Assembly (NCBI RefSeq): GCF_020510445.1
Contig: NZ_JAHBAG010000001.1
Location: 4,502,501-4,566,500 of the forward strand
Direction: 5' to 3'
Source: Hydrogenophaga taeniospiralis
GTDB lineage: Bacteria > Pseudomonadota > Gammaproteobacteria > Burkholderiales > Burkholderiaceae_C
Length of the DNA stretch: 64,000 nucleotides
A program made the translations under genes and the position numbers. This document shows, in pieces, positions 19,635 through 30,794 of this stretch. Every line of letters begins with the position of its first letter. Position 1 is the first letter of the stretch. A model generated the notes under the pieces. That model searched no databases and was not told the origin of the DNA. It saw only the letters and a list, made by a program, of their open reading frames with translations.

Positions 19635-19949
19635 ATGAACACCCCCTTGTCCCCCGACGAAATCGAACACCTGGCGCGCCGGCGTGCCGGCGCCAAACTG
19701 GGCTGGTACATCCACGCCACGGTGTACCTGCTGGTCAACCTGTGCTGGTTCATGCTCTGGCAGTTCGGCCCCGAGTTCGGCCTCGGCGCGCGCCGCTGGT
19801 CGATCTTTCCGGTGCTGGGCTGGGGTCTGGGCCTTGCTCTGCACGGCATCTCGGTCTTCGTGCTGGGCAACGGCAGCGGGCTGCGCGAACGGCTGGTGCA
19901 GAAAGAACGCGAACGGCTGCAGCGTGGGCGCGGCCCAGGCGGCAGCTGA
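19635..19949 (+). CDS. Small 2TM-domain membrane protein B
   Basis: A 104-residue 2TM-domain protein (109 if started at ATG 19620). Order: TPLSPDEIEHLARRRAGAKLGWYIHATVY leading into helix one (about 23-42), a loop, helix two (FPVLGWGLGLALHGISVFV), and a charged helical tail RERLVQKERERLQ. It is clearly paralogous to the protein at 18228. It lies 12 bases upstream of a LytS-type kinase gene and probably shares its transcript. This suggests that the 2TM unit, which in some kinases is a fused sensor region, is encoded separately here; that is inference. Confidence 0.83.
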   Translation: MNTPLSPDEIEHLARRRAGAKLGWYIHATVYLLVNLCWFMLWQFGPEFGLGARRWSIFPVLGWGLGLALHGISVFVLGNGSGLRERLVQKERERLQRGRGPGGS

Positions 19950-19961
19950 GCGCCAGAGACC

Positions 19962-21026
19962 ATGAAGCCCGACGGCATCACCCTGCTGCGGCACCTCCTG
20001 CAGGTGTGGGCCTTTGCGCTGGTGATCGCCACGCTCCAGTACGCCTTCATGCCCGAGCGCCCCTATGGCCCACCGGTGGCGTACTCGCTGATCATCAGCA
20101 CGCTTGCCTGGGCCATCATCGATCTGGGGCGCCGACTCATGCCGTCGGCCGCCGAAACCGGCTGGCCACCGGGCTGGGCCGGCGTGCTGCTGGTGCTCAC
20201 GGGCATCACCGTCGGCTACCTGCTGGGCACCTTTCTGGCCGACCAGCTGTGCCGCCACTACGGCTGGTACCTGGCCGGGGGCGGCGCCAACACGGCCACG
20301 CCACTGCGCACCTCGATCCTGATCACGGCCCTGGCCGGCGTGGTGGTTTCCTACTATTTCTACAGCGCCAACAAAGGCGCCTACCTCGAACGCAAGATGC
20401 GCGAGGCGCGCCAGCACGCCAACGAAGCGCGGCTGAAACTGCTGGAGGCCCAGCTCGAACCCCACATGCTGTTCAACACCCTGGCCAACCTGCGCGCGCT
20501 GATCGGCACCGACGCGGCCCGCGCGCAAACCATGCTGGACCACATGATCGCCTACCTGCGCGCCACGCTGGCCGCCTCGCGCAACAGCGACAGCACGCAC
20601 ACGCTGCAGGCCGAATTCGACCGGCTGCGCGACTACCTCGCGCTGATGAGCATCCGCATGGGCCCGCGCCTGAGCTGCACCCTGGACCTGCCGGCCCCGC
20701 TCGCCGCCCAGCCCGTGCCCGCGCTGCTGCTGCAGCCGCTGGTGGAAAACAGCATCCAGCACGGACTGGAGCCCAAGGTGGAGGGCGGCAGCATCCGCGT
20801 GAGCGCCCGCCAGGAGGGCCCCGACCTGGTGCTCGAAGTGGCCGACACCGGCGTCGGTCTGGCGCCCCCGGCCGGCGCCACCGGCACCACCACCGGACCG
20901 GGCTTTGGCGTGGCCCAGGTGCGCGAGCGCCTGGCCACCGTGTACGGCAGCCGCTCCACCGTGGCACTGTGCGCCGGGGCCGACGGCGGCACGCGCGCCA
21001 CCCTGCGTCTGCCCCTGCGGCCATGA
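19962..21026 (+). CDS. LytS/AlgZ-type sensor histidine kinase
   Basis: A 354-residue membrane kinase of the His_kinase (LytS/YehU) class. Four hydrophobic helices occupy about residues 10-135. The phosphoacceptor region EAQLEPHMLFNTLANL (His168) and the HATPase segment LVENSIQHGLEPKVEGG follow, then DTGVGL and GFGVAQVRERL. Its stop overlaps the ATG of the LytTR regulator downstream, which is the expected partner. The upstream 2TM gene is probably in the same operon. The stimulus is unknown. Confidence 0.9.
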   Translation: MKPDGITLLRHLLQVWAFALVIATLQYAFMPERPYGPPVAYSLIISTLAWAIIDLGRRLMPSAAETGWPPGWAGVLLVLTGITVGYLLGTFLADQLCRHYGWYLAGGGANTATPLRTSILITALAGVVVSYYFYSANKGAYLERKMREARQHANEARLKLLEAQLEPHMLFNTLANLRALIGTDAARAQTMLDHMIAYLRATLAASRNSDSTHTLQAEFDRLRDYLALMSIRMGPRLSCTLDLPAPLAAQPVPALLLQPLVENSIQHGLEPKVEGGSIRVSARQEGPDLVLEVADTGVGLAPPAGATGTTTGPGFGVAQVRERLATVYGSRSTVALCAGADGGTRATLRLPLRP

Positions 21027-21823
21027 ACGCCAGCGCCCTGATCGCCGAAGACGAACCGCTGCTGGCCGCCGCCCTGCGGGCCGAGCTGGCGCGCGCCTGG
21101 CCGGCGCTGCGCATCGCGGCCGTGGTCGGCGACGGCCGGTCGGCCGTGGCCGAGGCCCTGCGGCTGAAACCCGACCTGCTGTTCCTCGACATCCGCATGC
21201 CCGGCCAGAGCGGCCTGGACGCCGCCGCCGAACTCGCCGACGAGTGGCCCGCCGACACCCCGTTTCCCGCCATCGTGTTCGTCACCGCCTACGACCAGTA
21301 CGCCGTGCAGGCCTTCGAGGCGCAGGCGGTGGACTACCTGCTCAAGCCGGTGCAGCCCGAGCGCCTGGCGCGCACGGTGCAGCGCGTGCAGCAGGTGCTG
21401 GCGCAGCGCAGCCCCGCCAACGTGGCCGCACCGCTGGAACACACGCTGAACCAGCTGCGCGCCCTGCTCGCGCCCGCGCTGGCGGCCACGCCAAGCGAGC
21501 CGCTGCGCGTGATCCAGGCCAGCGTGGGCCAGCAGATCCGGCTGGTGCCGATCGACGAGGTGCTGGTGTTCGAGGCCGCCGACAAATACGTGCGCGTGCT
21601 CACCGCAGACACCGAGCTGCTGATCCGCACCCCCCTCAAGGAGCTCATTCCCCAGCTGGACGCCAGCCTGTTCTGGCAGGTGCATCGGAGCACCGTGGTG
21701 CGCGCCACCGCCATCCACAGCGTGCACCGCGACGAAGCCGGCAAGCTCAGCCTTGACCTGCGCGGCCTGAAGGAACGCCTGCCCGTCAGCCGCCTCTACG
21801 CCGGGCGCTTCAAGGCGATGTAG
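21023..21823 (+). CDS. LytTR-family response regulator
   Basis: A 266-residue response regulator. The receiver domain (1-125) has acidic pocket AEDEP, phospho-acceptor Asp56 in LLFLDIRMPGQSG, and the VTAYDQYAVQAFEAQAVDYLLKP region including the conserved Lys. A LytTR DNA-binding domain follows (about 165-262: IDEVLVFEAADKYVRV, FWQVHRSTVV). It is translationally coupled to the LytS-like kinase upstream. The start MNASALIAEDEP at 21023 is fixed by the receiver fold. Confidence 0.92.
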   Translation: MNASALIAEDEPLLAAALRAELARAWPALRIAAVVGDGRSAVAEALRLKPDLLFLDIRMPGQSGLDAAAELADEWPADTPFPAIVFVTAYDQYAVQAFEAQAVDYLLKPVQPERLARTVQRVQQVLAQRSPANVAAPLEHTLNQLRALLAPALAATPSEPLRVIQASVGQQIRLVPIDEVLVFEAADKYVRVLTADTELLIRTPLKELIPQLDASLFWQVHRSTVVRATAIHSVHRDEAGKLSLDLRGLKERLPVSRLYAGRFKAM

Positions 21824-21889
21824 GCACAGCGACGCACGCAGCGGCGGAGCGTGGAGGCATGGTCCGAAGCGCGTGCCTTCACCCAGGGC

Positions 21890-21990
21890 AGCCGTGGAAC
21901 CGGCTCCGCCGGGCCACAGGGCTGCGTCTCCCCTCCCGCCGAAGGCGACAGAGAGGTGGGGGAAGCCGCGCAGCGGCGCAGGGGGGCGTT
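21890..21990 (-). repeat. GC-rich hairpin repeat, copy 3
   Basis: Third copy of the dispersed element, same orientation as the one at 13441. It contains the core GGAACCGGCTccGCCGGGCC, a degenerate CCCCTCCC..GGTGGGGG stem and GCCGCGCAGCGGCGCAGGGG. It lies between the LytTR regulator and the convergent hutC gene. Confidence 0.72.
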
Positions 21991-21991
21991 C

Positions 21992-22750
21992 CTAGAAACT
22001 GCCGGTGAACCGGTAACGCGCCGCCGGGTGCCACATCGCCGCCACCGACGCCACCTGGCCCTGCGAATGGGTCTGCCGGCGCAACACCAGGCAGGGTTCT
22101 TCGGGCGCCATGTGCAGCATCTCGGCCACGTCGCGCGGCGGCAGGCAGGCCTCGATCACGAAGCGCACGCCCTGCAGCGGCGCCACCCGCATCAGGTAGG
22201 CGTTAGGCGTCTGGCTGTTGAAGTCCATCTGCAGGTAGTCCGGCGCCACCGTCGGGTTGACGTAGCGGTCTTCCACCTGGATCGGCTCGCCGTTCTCGAA
22301 GTGCACCACCACCGAATGGAACAGCGGCTGCTCGGCCTTCAGCCCGAACTGCCGCCCCAGCGCCTCGCCGGCCTTGGTGCGTTCGAGCTTGTGCAACTCG
22401 CTGCGGTGCACGTGGCCGCGCGCGGCGATCTCTTCGGCGATGTTGCGGATCTCGACCAGCGTGGCCTGGTACTTCTGCTGCGCCACGTAGGTGCCCGAGC
22501 CCTGCACCCGTTCCACGATCTGCTCGTCGCTCAGCTCGCGGATCGCGCGGTTCACCGTCATGCGCGACACGCCGAAGGTGCGCGCCAGCGCCTCTTCGCC
22601 CGGGATCGCCTCGCCCTCCTGCCAGATGCCACTCTGGATCTGCGCCAGCACATGCTGCTTCACCCGCAGGTAGGCGGGCGTGCGGTCGTCGGCGGTCGGG
22701 GCTGGCAATGGGGTGGAACCGTTGTTCACAGGGTTTCTACCGGGGTGCAA
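21992..22750 (-). CDS. hutC: Histidine utilization repressor HutC
   Basis: A 252-residue GntR/HutC-family repressor. The winged-helix domain (about 25-95) contains EGEAIPGEEALARTFGVSRMTVNRAIREL and the wing RVQGSGTYVA. The C-terminal UTRA ligand domain has EDRYVNPTVAPDYL and the terminal AMWHPAARYRFTGSF. By analogy with other bacteria it represses the hut genes and is released by urocanate. It is divergent from hutU; a palindrome TGTATATACA and a second AT-rich near-palindrome lie in the shared intergenic region. The start may be ATG 22750 or a downstream GTG. Confidence 0.93.
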   Translation of the reverse strand: MHPGRNPVNNGSTPLPAPTADDRTPAYLRVKQHVLAQIQSGIWQEGEAIPGEEALARTFGVSRMTVNRAIRELSDEQIVERVQGSGTYVAQQKYQATLVEIRNIAEEIAARGHVHRSELHKLERTKAGEALGRQFGLKAEQPLFHSVVVHFENGEPIQVEDRYVNPTVAPDYLQMDFNSQTPNAYLMRVAPLQGVRFVIEACLPPRDVAEMLHMAPEEPCLVLRRQTHSQGQVASVAAMWHPAARYRFTGSF

Positions 22751-22765
22751 ACCGATGAAGTGGTA

Positions 22766-22795
22766 TTGACAGGAGGGATTATGGCCAGATAAAGT
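22766..22795 (+). promoter_or_regulatory. Putative sigma-70 promoter of hutU
   Basis: A consensus TTGACA (22766-22771) is followed after 16-18 bases by GATAAAGT, a plausible -10. It faces hutU and abuts the HutC-type palindrome at 22796. Confidence 0.6.
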
Positions 22796-22835
22796 TGTAT
22801 ATACATATTGAAGATGTGTGTTTCTATATGTATAG
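22796..22835. promoter_or_regulatory. Putative HutC operators
   Basis: A perfect palindrome TGTATATACA at 22796-22805 matches the kind of site bound by HutC in pseudomonads. A second near-palindrome, CTATATGTATAG, lies at 22824-22835. Both are strikingly AT-rich in GC-rich surroundings, lie immediately downstream of the likely -10, and would block transcription start. Confidence 0.65.
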
Positions 22836-22869
22836 CCATACCATCGTGACCGACCCGAGGAAACCGCCC

Positions 22870-24567
<1,698 letters not shown>

Positions 24568-24591
24568 ACACAAATGCGAGACATTCACCAT

Positions 24592-26133
24592 ATGACCCCC
24601 ACCCTCACCCTCCACCCCGGCCAGATGAGCCTGGCCGACCTGCGCACCGTCTGGCAGCAACCGGTCGCGGTGCAGCTGGACGCCAGCGCCCACGCCGGCA
24701 TCGCGGCCTCGGCCGCGGCGATCCACGCCATCGTGCACAAAGGCGACGCGGCCTACGGCATCAACACCGGCTTTGGCAAGCTCGCCAAGACGCGCATCCC
24801 CGACGACCAGCTGGAGCTGCTGCAGCGCAACCTGATCCTGTCGCACTCGGTGGGTACCGGCGAGCCCATGAGCGACGCCACGGTGCGCCTCGTGGTGCTG
24901 ATGAAGGCGGCGAGCCTCGCGCGCGGTTATTCGGGCGTGCGCCCGGTGGTCATCGACACCCTGCTCGCGCTGCTCAACGCCGGCATCACGCCGCGCATCC
25001 CGGTCAAGGGCTCGGTCGGCGCTTCGGGCGACCTCGCGCCGCTCTCGCACATGACGCTGGCCCTGATGGGCGAAGGCGAGGTACGCGTGAACGGCGAATG
25101 GCTGCCCGCCGCCGCCGCGCTCAAGGCCGCCGGCATTGCGCCGCTCACGCTCGCGGCCAAGGAAGGCTTGGCGCTGATCAACGGCACCCAGGTGTCCACC
25201 GCGCTCGCGCTGCACGGCCTCTTCATGGCCGAGCGCCTGCTCGAAGCCGGCACCGTGACCGGCGCGCTCAGCGTGGACGCGGCCAAGGGCAGCGACGCGC
25301 CGTTCGACCCGCGCATCCACGCCGTGCGTGGCCAGCCCGGCCAGATCGCCGTGGCCGCCGCCACGCGCGCCCTGCTCGCGGGCAGCCAGATCCGCCTCTC
25401 GCACGTGGTGGACGACGAGCGCGTGCAGGACCCCTACAGCCTGCGCTGCCAGCCGCAGGTCATGGGCGCCTGCCGCGACCTCATCGCCAACGCCGCGCGC
25501 ACCCTGCTCACCGAAGCCAACGCCGTCACCGACAACCCGCTGGTGTTCACCGACACCAACGAGGTGCTCTCGGGCGGCAACTTCCACGCCGAGCCGGTGG
25601 CCTTCGCCGCCGACACGCTGGCCCTGGCCATCGCCGAGATCGGCGCGATCTCCGAGCGCCGCATCGCGCTGCTGATCGACAGCACGCTCTCGGGCCTGCC
25701 GCCCTTCCTGGTGGACAACCCCGGCCTCAACAGCGGCTTCATGATCGCGCACGTCACGGCCGCCGCGCTGGCCTCGGAAAACAAGTCGCACGCCCACCCC
25801 GCCAGTGTCGACAGCCTGCCCACCAGCGCCAACCAGGAAGACCACGTGAGCATGGCCACCTACGCCGGGCGCCGCCTGGCCGAGATGGCCGACAACGCCG
25901 CCACCATCCTCGGCATCGAGTGGCTGGCCGCCGCGCAGGGCGTGGACTTCCACCGCCCGCTCGCCACCTCGCCGCGCCTGGCCCAGGCCCACGCCACGCT
26001 GCGCGCCCAGGTGCCGTTCTACGACAAGGACCGCCTGTTCGCGCCGGACATCGAAGCCGCGCGCCGGCTGGTGCTGGAGGGTGCGGCCGGTGCCGCGCAC
26101 CAGGACCTGTTTGCCTCCGTGTGGGCGGGCTGA
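24592..26133 (+). CDS. hutH: Histidine ammonia-lyase
   Basis: A 513-residue HAL that deaminates histidine to urocanate, the first step of the pathway. The autocatalytic MIO cofactor triad Ala144-Ser145-Gly146 is present in [15 protein letters not shown]. Other signatures are [13 protein letters not shown] and [30 protein letters not shown] 24592 ([10 protein letters not shown]) is preferred; an in-frame ATG at 24574 would add six residues. It follows hutU by 24 bases and is followed 7 bases later by hutD. Confidence 0.97.
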   Translation: MTPTLTLHPGQMSLADLRTVWQQPVAVQLDASAHAGIAASAAAIHAIVHKGDAAYGINTGFGKLAKTRIPDDQLELLQRNLILSHSVGTGEPMSDATVRLVVLMKAASLARGYSGVRPVVIDTLLALLNAGITPRIPVKGSVGASGDLAPLSHMTLALMGEGEVRVNGEWLPAAAALKAAGIAPLTLAAKEGLALINGTQVSTALALHGLFMAERLLEAGTVTGALSVDAAKGSDAPFDPRIHAVRGQPGQIAVAAATRALLAGSQIRLSHVVDDERVQDPYSLRCQPQVMGACRDLIANAARTLLTEANAVTDNPLVFTDTNEVLSGGNFHAEPVAFAADTLALAIAEIGAISERRIALLIDSTLSGLPPFLVDNPGLNSGFMIAHVTAAALASENKSHAHPASVDSLPTSANQEDHVSMATYAGRRLAEMADNAATILGIEWLAAAQGVDFHRPLATSPRLAQAHATLRAQVPFYDKDRLFAPDIEAARRLVLEGAAGAAHQDLFASVWAG

Positions 26134-26140
26134 GCGCGCC

Positions 26141-26725
26141 GTGAACACCGCCTCCATCGTCACCGTCGACAGCACCCCGGCCACGCCGTGGCGCAACGGT
26201 GGTGGTGTCACGCTCGAGCTGTTGGCCTGGCCCGGCCCGGCGGACTGGCGGCTGCGCATCAGCGTGGCCGACATCGCCGTTGACGGCCCTTTCTCGGCCT
26301 TCCCCGGCGTGCGGCGCTGGTTCACGCTGTTGTCGGGCGAGGGCGTGGCGCTGGACTTCGCCGACCACCCGCTGACGCTGCGCCCCGGCGATGCGCCGCT
26401 GGCCTTCGACGGTGCCGCCACGCCCGGCTGCCGCCTGACCGGCGGCCCGGTGCGCGACCTCAACCTCATGGTTCGCGGCGGCACGGGCGGCATGGCCGCC
26501 GTATCGCCCGGCGCTGCATGGTCAGCCCCCGCCAGCGCCCAGGCCGGCCTGTTCGCGCGGGTGCCCGGCCGCTGGCGCAACGGCGACCAGCAGCGCCCCC
26601 TGCCCGCCCTCAGCCTGCTCTGGTTCGATGCACCGCCGCCGGGCGGCTGGCGCTTCGAACCGGACGTCCCCGCACCAGCCGTCGGCTGGTGGCTGCACCA
26701 CATCCCCGAAGGCACAAGACCATGA
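26141..26725 (+). CDS. hutD: HutD/Ves family protein
   Basis: A 194-residue cupin-type protein of the HutD/Ves family. The GTG at 26141 gives the usual beginning with [17 protein letters not shown], the family's most conserved stretch, and [22 protein letters not shown] follows. HutD modulates histidine utilisation in Pseudomonas fluorescens, perhaps by limiting urocanate build-up; no enzymatic reaction is assigned. It sits between hutH and hutI, and its stop overlaps the ATG of hutI. Confidence 0.9.
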   Translation: MNTASIVTVDSTPATPWRNGGGVTLELLAWPGPADWRLRISVADIAVDGPFSAFPGVRRWFTLLSGEGVALDFADHPLTLRPGDAPLAFDGAATPGCRLTGGPVRDLNLMVRGGTGGMAAVSPGAAWSAPASAQAGLFARVPGRWRNGDQQRPLPALSLLWFDAPPPGGWRFEPDVPAPAVGWWLHHIPEGTRP

Positions 26726-27936
26726 CCACCACCCTCTGGCACAACGCCCGCATCGCCACGCTGGACCTCAGCCACGGCGCCGACGGCTGGGGCCTGGTCG
26801 AAGACGGCGCTCTGCTCACCGAAGGCGAGCGCATCACCTGGGTCGGCCCGAACCGCGGCCTGCCGGCCCACGCCCGACCGGCGCACGAGGTGGACCTCGG
26901 CGGCGCACTGCTCACCCCCGGCCTGGTGGACTGCCACACCCACCTGGTCTACGGCGGCCAGCGCGCGGCCGAGTTCGAGCAGCGCCTGCAGGGCGCGAGC
27001 TACGAAGCCATCGCGCGAGCCGGTGGCGGCATCCGCTCCAGCGTCGCGGCCACCCGCGCCGCCAGCGAAGACGCGCTGCTGGCCAGCGCCACGCAGCGCG
27101 CCCGCTGCCTCATGGCCGAAGGCGTGACCACGCTGGAAATCAAATCGGGCTACGGGCTCTCGCTGGAGGCCGAAGCGCGCTGCCTGCGCGTGGCGCGCCG
27201 GCTCGGCACCGAGCAACGCCTGGATGTGCGAACCACCTTCCTCGGCGCCCACGCCCTGCCGCCCGAATTCGACGGCCGACCCGACGACTACATCGCCGCC
27301 GTCTGCGCCTGGCTGCCCGAACTGCACGCGCAGGGCCTGGTGGACGCGGTCGATGCCTTCTGTGAAAACATCGGCTTCAGCCCCGCACAAACGCGCCGCG
27401 TCTTTGAAGCGGCCAAAGCCCTGGGCCTGCCCGTCAAGCTGCACGCCGAGCAACTCTCCGACCAGGGCGGCGCGGCGCTCGCGGCCTCGTTCGGCGCGCT
27501 CTCGTGCGACCACCTCGAACACCTGAGCGACGACGGCATCGCCGCCATGCAAGCCGCCGGCACCGTGGCCGTGCTGCTGCCCGGCGCGTATTACTTCCTG
27601 CGCGAAACCAAGCTGCCGCCGATCGCGGCGCTGCGCGCGGCCGGCGTGCCCATGGCCGTGTCCACCGACCACAACCCCGGCACCTCGCCAGGCCTCTCGC
27701 TGCTGCTCATGGCCAGCATGGCCTGCACGCTGTTCCGCCTCACGCCGCTGGAAGCGGTGCAGGGCATCACGCTGCACGCCGCGCGGGCGCTGGGCCTGCA
27801 CGACCGCGGCCAGCTCACCGCCGGCCAGCGCGCCGACTTCGTGGCCTGGGAGCTGGAGCACCCGAACGAACTGGCCTACTGGTTTGGCCGCAACCCCTGC
27901 CGCCGCGTGATCGCGGCGGGTCTGGAGCACCCATGA
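26722..27936 (+). CDS. hutI: Imidazolonepropionase
   Basis: A 404-residue amidohydrolase that opens the imidazolone ring to give N-formimino-glutamate. Metal ligands are visible in [11 protein letters not shown] (His72, His74), with the [18 protein letters not shown] segment, [16 protein letters not shown] and [10 protein letters not shown] supplying the remaining active-site residues. Its start overlaps the hutD stop, and its own stop overlaps the hutG start (both ATGA), so hutD-hutI-hutG form a translationally coupled block. Confidence 0.96.
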   Translation: MTTTLWHNARIATLDLSHGADGWGLVEDGALLTEGERITWVGPNRGLPAHARPAHEVDLGGALLTPGLVDCHTHLVYGGQRAAEFEQRLQGASYEAIARAGGGIRSSVAATRAASEDALLASATQRARCLMAEGVTTLEIKSGYGLSLEAEARCLRVARRLGTEQRLDVRTTFLGAHALPPEFDGRPDDYIAAVCAWLPELHAQGLVDAVDAFCENIGFSPAQTRRVFEAAKALGLPVKLHAEQLSDQGGAALAASFGALSCDHLEHLSDDGIAAMQAAGTVAVLLPGAYYFLRETKLPPIAALRAAGVPMAVSTDHNPGTSPGLSLLLMASMACTLFRLTPLEAVQGITLHAARALGLHDRGQLTAGQRADFVAWELEHPNELAYWFGRNPCRRVIAAGLEHP

Positions 27937-28871
27937 ACCCGACAGAAACCTTTGAATGGCGCGGCCGTGAAGACGCCGAAGAAACCGGCGTCAGCACCCG
28001 CTGGCACCATCGCGTTCGGCCCGCCGCCGCCGACAGCACCGGCGGTGTCACGCTAATCGGCTTTGGCGTGGACGAAGGCGTGCGCCGCAACGCCGGGCGC
28101 ACCGGCGCCGCCCTCGGGCCGCTGGCACTGCGTGGTGCGCTGGCCAACCTGCCGGTGCTGGGCGAGCCGGCGCTGTGGGACGCGGGCGATGTGAGCTGCG
28201 CCGACGGCGCGCTCGAAACCGCGCAGGCGCAACTGGGCGAGCGCGTGGCCGGGGCCCTGGCGCGCGGCAGCCTGCCGCTCGTGCTCGGTGGTGGCCACGA
28301 AATGGCCTGGGGCACTTTTCAGGGCATCGTGCAGGCCCGGCCCGACGCCAGCCGCCTGCTGGTGGTCAACCTCGACGCCCACTTCGACCTGCGCGTGGCC
28401 GCCCAGGGCAATTCGGGCACGCCGTTTCGCCAGATGCACGACTGGTGCGCCGAACGCGGCCAGCCCTTCAACTACCGCGTTTTTGGCATCAGCCGATTCG
28501 CCAACACCCAGGCCCTGTTCGACCGCGCCCATGCCATGGACGTGCGCTACTGGCTCGACGACGGCCTGCAGGACGCCGCAGGCCTGCGCGACGCGCAGCA
28601 GGCGCTGGCCACCGACCTCGCGCGCTGCGATGCGGTGTATCTCACGGTGTGTCTGGATGTGCTGCCCGGGGCGCAGGCCCCGGGGGTGTCGGCACCCGCC
28701 CCGCTGGGCATGCCGCTGGCGCAGGTGGAGCGGCTGATTGATCAGGTGCTGGCGTCGGGCCGCCTGGTGGCGGCCGACATTGCCGAACTCAACCCGGCGC
28801 TGGACCGCGATGGCCTGACAGCCCGGGTGGCGGCACGGGTGGCGGCGCGCATTGCGCGCAGCCGCGCCTGA
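27933..28871 (+). CDS. hutG: Formimidoylglutamase
   Basis: A 312-residue arginase-fold, Mn-dependent hydrolase that releases glutamate and formamide from formiminoglutamate, the last step here. Motifs [12 protein letters not shown] (about 116-127) and [11 protein letters not shown] (about 145-155) are intact. The third metal motif reads [18 protein letters not shown], with Cys where arginases normally have the first Asp of SxDxD. The pathway is therefore the four-step route ending in formamide. It is translationally coupled to hutI. Confidence 0.93.
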   Translation: MNPTETFEWRGREDAEETGVSTRWHHRVRPAAADSTGGVTLIGFGVDEGVRRNAGRTGAALGPLALRGALANLPVLGEPALWDAGDVSCADGALETAQAQLGERVAGALARGSLPLVLGGGHEMAWGTFQGIVQARPDASRLLVVNLDAHFDLRVAAQGNSGTPFRQMHDWCAERGQPFNYRVFGISRFANTQALFDRAHAMDVRYWLDDGLQDAAGLRDAQQALATDLARCDAVYLTVCLDVLPGAQAPGVSAPAPLGMPLAQVERLIDQVLASGRLVAADIAELNPALDRDGLTARVAARVAARIARSRA

Positions 28872-28879
28872 GGCTTCAC

Positions 28880-29326
28880 TCAGCGGCGGTAGTAATCGCG
28901 GCGGTCGTCATCGTCCCAGCGGTTGTCGCGGCGGTCATCGTCCCAATCGCGGCCGTGGCCGTGGCGGTGCCCCCAACGGTGGCCGTGGCCCCGGCCGGGG
29001 TGGTAATACACCGGCGCCGGCGCCACCACCACGGGGCGCACGTAGCGGTACGGGCGGTGCACCACCACCGGTTCTTCATAGACCACCACCGGGCGGCCGT
29101 AGGAATACACCGGCGGCGGGTAATACACCACCGGCGGCGCGTTCGACACGCCCACGGACACGCCGGGTGAATTCACGCCAACGGACCAGTAGACGTCTCC
29201 CCTGGCGTGAGCCTGGGTGGCCACGCCAGACATGGCCCAGCCCCCAGCGGCCAGTGCGGCGATCGCGAGACCGCGGGCCCAGGCGGAGCTGCGGCTCCAG
29301 TGGGTGCTCAAAGACATCGTGTTCAT
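28880..29326 (-). CDS. Secreted Tyr/Val/Pro- and His-rich protein
   Basis: A 148-residue predicted exported protein. An N-terminal signal peptide (about 1-42, cleavage near THAR/GDVYWS) is followed by a low-complexity region of PPVVYYPPPVYSYGRPVV-type repeats, then a His/Gly-rich stretch (GRGHGHRWGHRHGHGRDW) and an Asp/Arg-rich end. Similar short proteins are widespread in Comamonadaceae and related groups. The His- and Asp-rich tail may bind metals; that is only suggested by composition. Convergent with hutG, 8 bases away. Confidence 0.75.
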   Translation of the reverse strand: MNTMSLSTHWSRSSAWARGLAIAALAAGGWAMSGVATQAHARGDVYWSVGVNSPGVSVGVSNAPPVVYYPPPVYSYGRPVVVYEEPVVVHRPYRYVRPVVVAPAPVYYHPGRGHGHRWGHRHGHGRDWDDDRRDNRWDDDDRRDYYRR

Positions 29327-29461
29327 GGTTATCTCCTGGTTGCAGAGCTATTGTGGCCCCGTACGCGTATTACAAACAAATCCCCTGTAACCTGTACCGC
29401 ATGCTCGGTCAAAGACGTTGCCAGACGTAACCAGCCGCCGAGCCCCCAGAAAAAGACCGCC

Positions 29462-30100
29462 ATGAACGCCAACACCCCACCGACCACCCCGACTCCCGTG
29501 TCCATGGCGCTGGAGGTGCTGGACTTCTGGTTCGGCGACGCCCTGCAAAGCGACTGGCCCGCCGACGACCGCAACGCCCTGTGGTTTGGCGGCGACAGCG
29601 CGCTGGACCAGCAGATCACCGAGCGCTTCGGCCCGCTGGTGAACGCCGCGCTGGACGGCGGCTGCCAGGCCTGGGAAGCCAGCCCGGAAACGCGGCTGGC
29701 GCTCATCGTGTTGCTGGACCAGTTCCCCCGCAACGTGTTTCGCGGCCAGCCGCGCGCGTTCGCGGGCGACGCCCGGGCGCAGCAGCTGGTGTTGCGGACC
29801 CTGGCGCTGGGGCAGGACGCCGCCTTGCCCCGCGTGGGCCGGGTGTTTCTCTACATGCCGCTCATGCACGCCGAACACCTGGACCTGCAAGACGAATGCG
29901 TCTCGCGCTTCAGCGCACTGCTCGAAGGCGCCACGCCCGAGCTGCGCGACACCCTGGCGGGCAACCTGCGCTTTGCCCACCTGCACCGCGACATCATCGC
30001 CACCTACGGGCGCTTCCCCCACCGCAACGCGGCGCTGGGCCGCGCCAACACCTCGGCCGAAGAAGCCTTCCTGACGAACGGCCCGCGCTTCGGGCAGTGA
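29462..30100 (+). CDS. DUF924 family protein
   Basis: A 212-residue soluble helical protein of the DUF924 family. Diagnostic segments are VLDFWFGDALQSDWPADDRNALWFGG near the N-terminus, LIVLLDQFPRNVFRGQPRAFAGD (about 80-102) and YMPLMHAEHLDLQD. The predicted fold is TPR-like. ATG 29462 (MNANTPPTTPTPVS) is chosen, although the frame is open back to 29207 through the promoter region. The biochemical function of the family is not established. Confidence 0.88.
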   Translation: MNANTPPTTPTPVSMALEVLDFWFGDALQSDWPADDRNALWFGGDSALDQQITERFGPLVNAALDGGCQAWEASPETRLALIVLLDQFPRNVFRGQPRAFAGDARAQQLVLRTLALGQDAALPRVGRVFLYMPLMHAEHLDLQDECVSRFSALLEGATPELRDTLAGNLRFAHLHRDIIATYGRFPHRNAALGRANTSAEEAFLTNGPRFGQ

Positions 30101-30112
30101 CGGCGCCGGGCC

Positions 30113-30556
30113 TCAGGACCAGGTGCGCAGCGCCAGCGCCGACAGCACAGCGCCCACGGCGACCAGGCCCAGGGCCGTGACCAGCCGGCGCGCCAGGCCC
30201 GGCCCATCCTGGCCGGCGGCCTGGAAAGAAGGCTCGACCGGCGGCGCCGCCTCGACCATGCGCGGCATGGGGCTGATCAAGGTGGACTCCAGCGGCAGCT
30301 CGGCCGGCTCCGAGCGGGGTTTTGGCACCGGGGCGGTGCTCGGCGCGACCACGCGCGTGGGGCTGCCGGGCATGGCCCAGCTCGCCCACAGCGCATGCGC
30401 CTCCGACGGCACGATGGCACCCCGCTCCACAGCGGCTTCCACATCGCGCCACGCCAGTTGCACCCGCACCGAGGGCAGGAACACGTCGTCGGCGTGGGTC
30501 TCGAGCCAGCGCGTGTCCTCGGCGTCGGGCATGGTGTCGGGGTCGTCGGTGATCAT
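30113..30556 (-). CDS. Hypothetical tail-anchored protein
   Basis: A 147-residue protein of unknown function. The N-terminal 60 residues are acidic and helical (RWLETHADDVFLPSVRVQLAWRDVEAAVERG). A Pro/Glu-rich linker follows, and a single C-terminal hydrophobic helix (VTALGLVAVGAVLSALAL) ends in LRTWS, so it looks tail-anchored with its bulk in the cytoplasm. ATG 30556 (MITDDPDTMPD) is used. It is convergent with the DUF924 gene. No family recognised. Confidence 0.65.
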   Translation of the reverse strand: MITDDPDTMPDAEDTRWLETHADDVFLPSVRVQLAWRDVEAAVERGAIVPSEAHALWASWAMPGSPTRVVAPSTAPVPKPRSEPAELPLESTLISPMPRMVEAAPPVEPSFQAAGQDGPGLARRLVTALGLVAVGAVLSALALRTWS

Positions 30557-30781
30557 GGCGTAGGGTCGGATGGCAGGGAACGGTTCATCCCACCATATAC
30601 GAAAGCGCGAACCGCTGAGCCCCCTGGCCCCGCCCCTTGTCGCCCGGCCCGCGGCGGCCGGTACAAACGCACACCCTGCGGTGCACCCGGCTCGGGCCGG
30701 AGCCAGCCCGGCCCGATGTTCATCTTGCATACCCACCCTCGCAGCCCGGCATACGGGCCTTTGCGGGCCGCACACCGCCCC

Positions 30782-30787
30782 TAGAAT
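30782..30787 (+). promoter_or_regulatory. -10 box of glutaminase, probably leaderless mRNA
   Basis: TAGAAT in CCCCTAGAATGCG with TTGCGG 15 bases upstream at 30761-30766. ATG 30795 lies eight bases after the hexamer, where transcription would start, so the message may lack a leader. Confidence 0.5.
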
Positions 30788-30794
30788 GCGCGCC

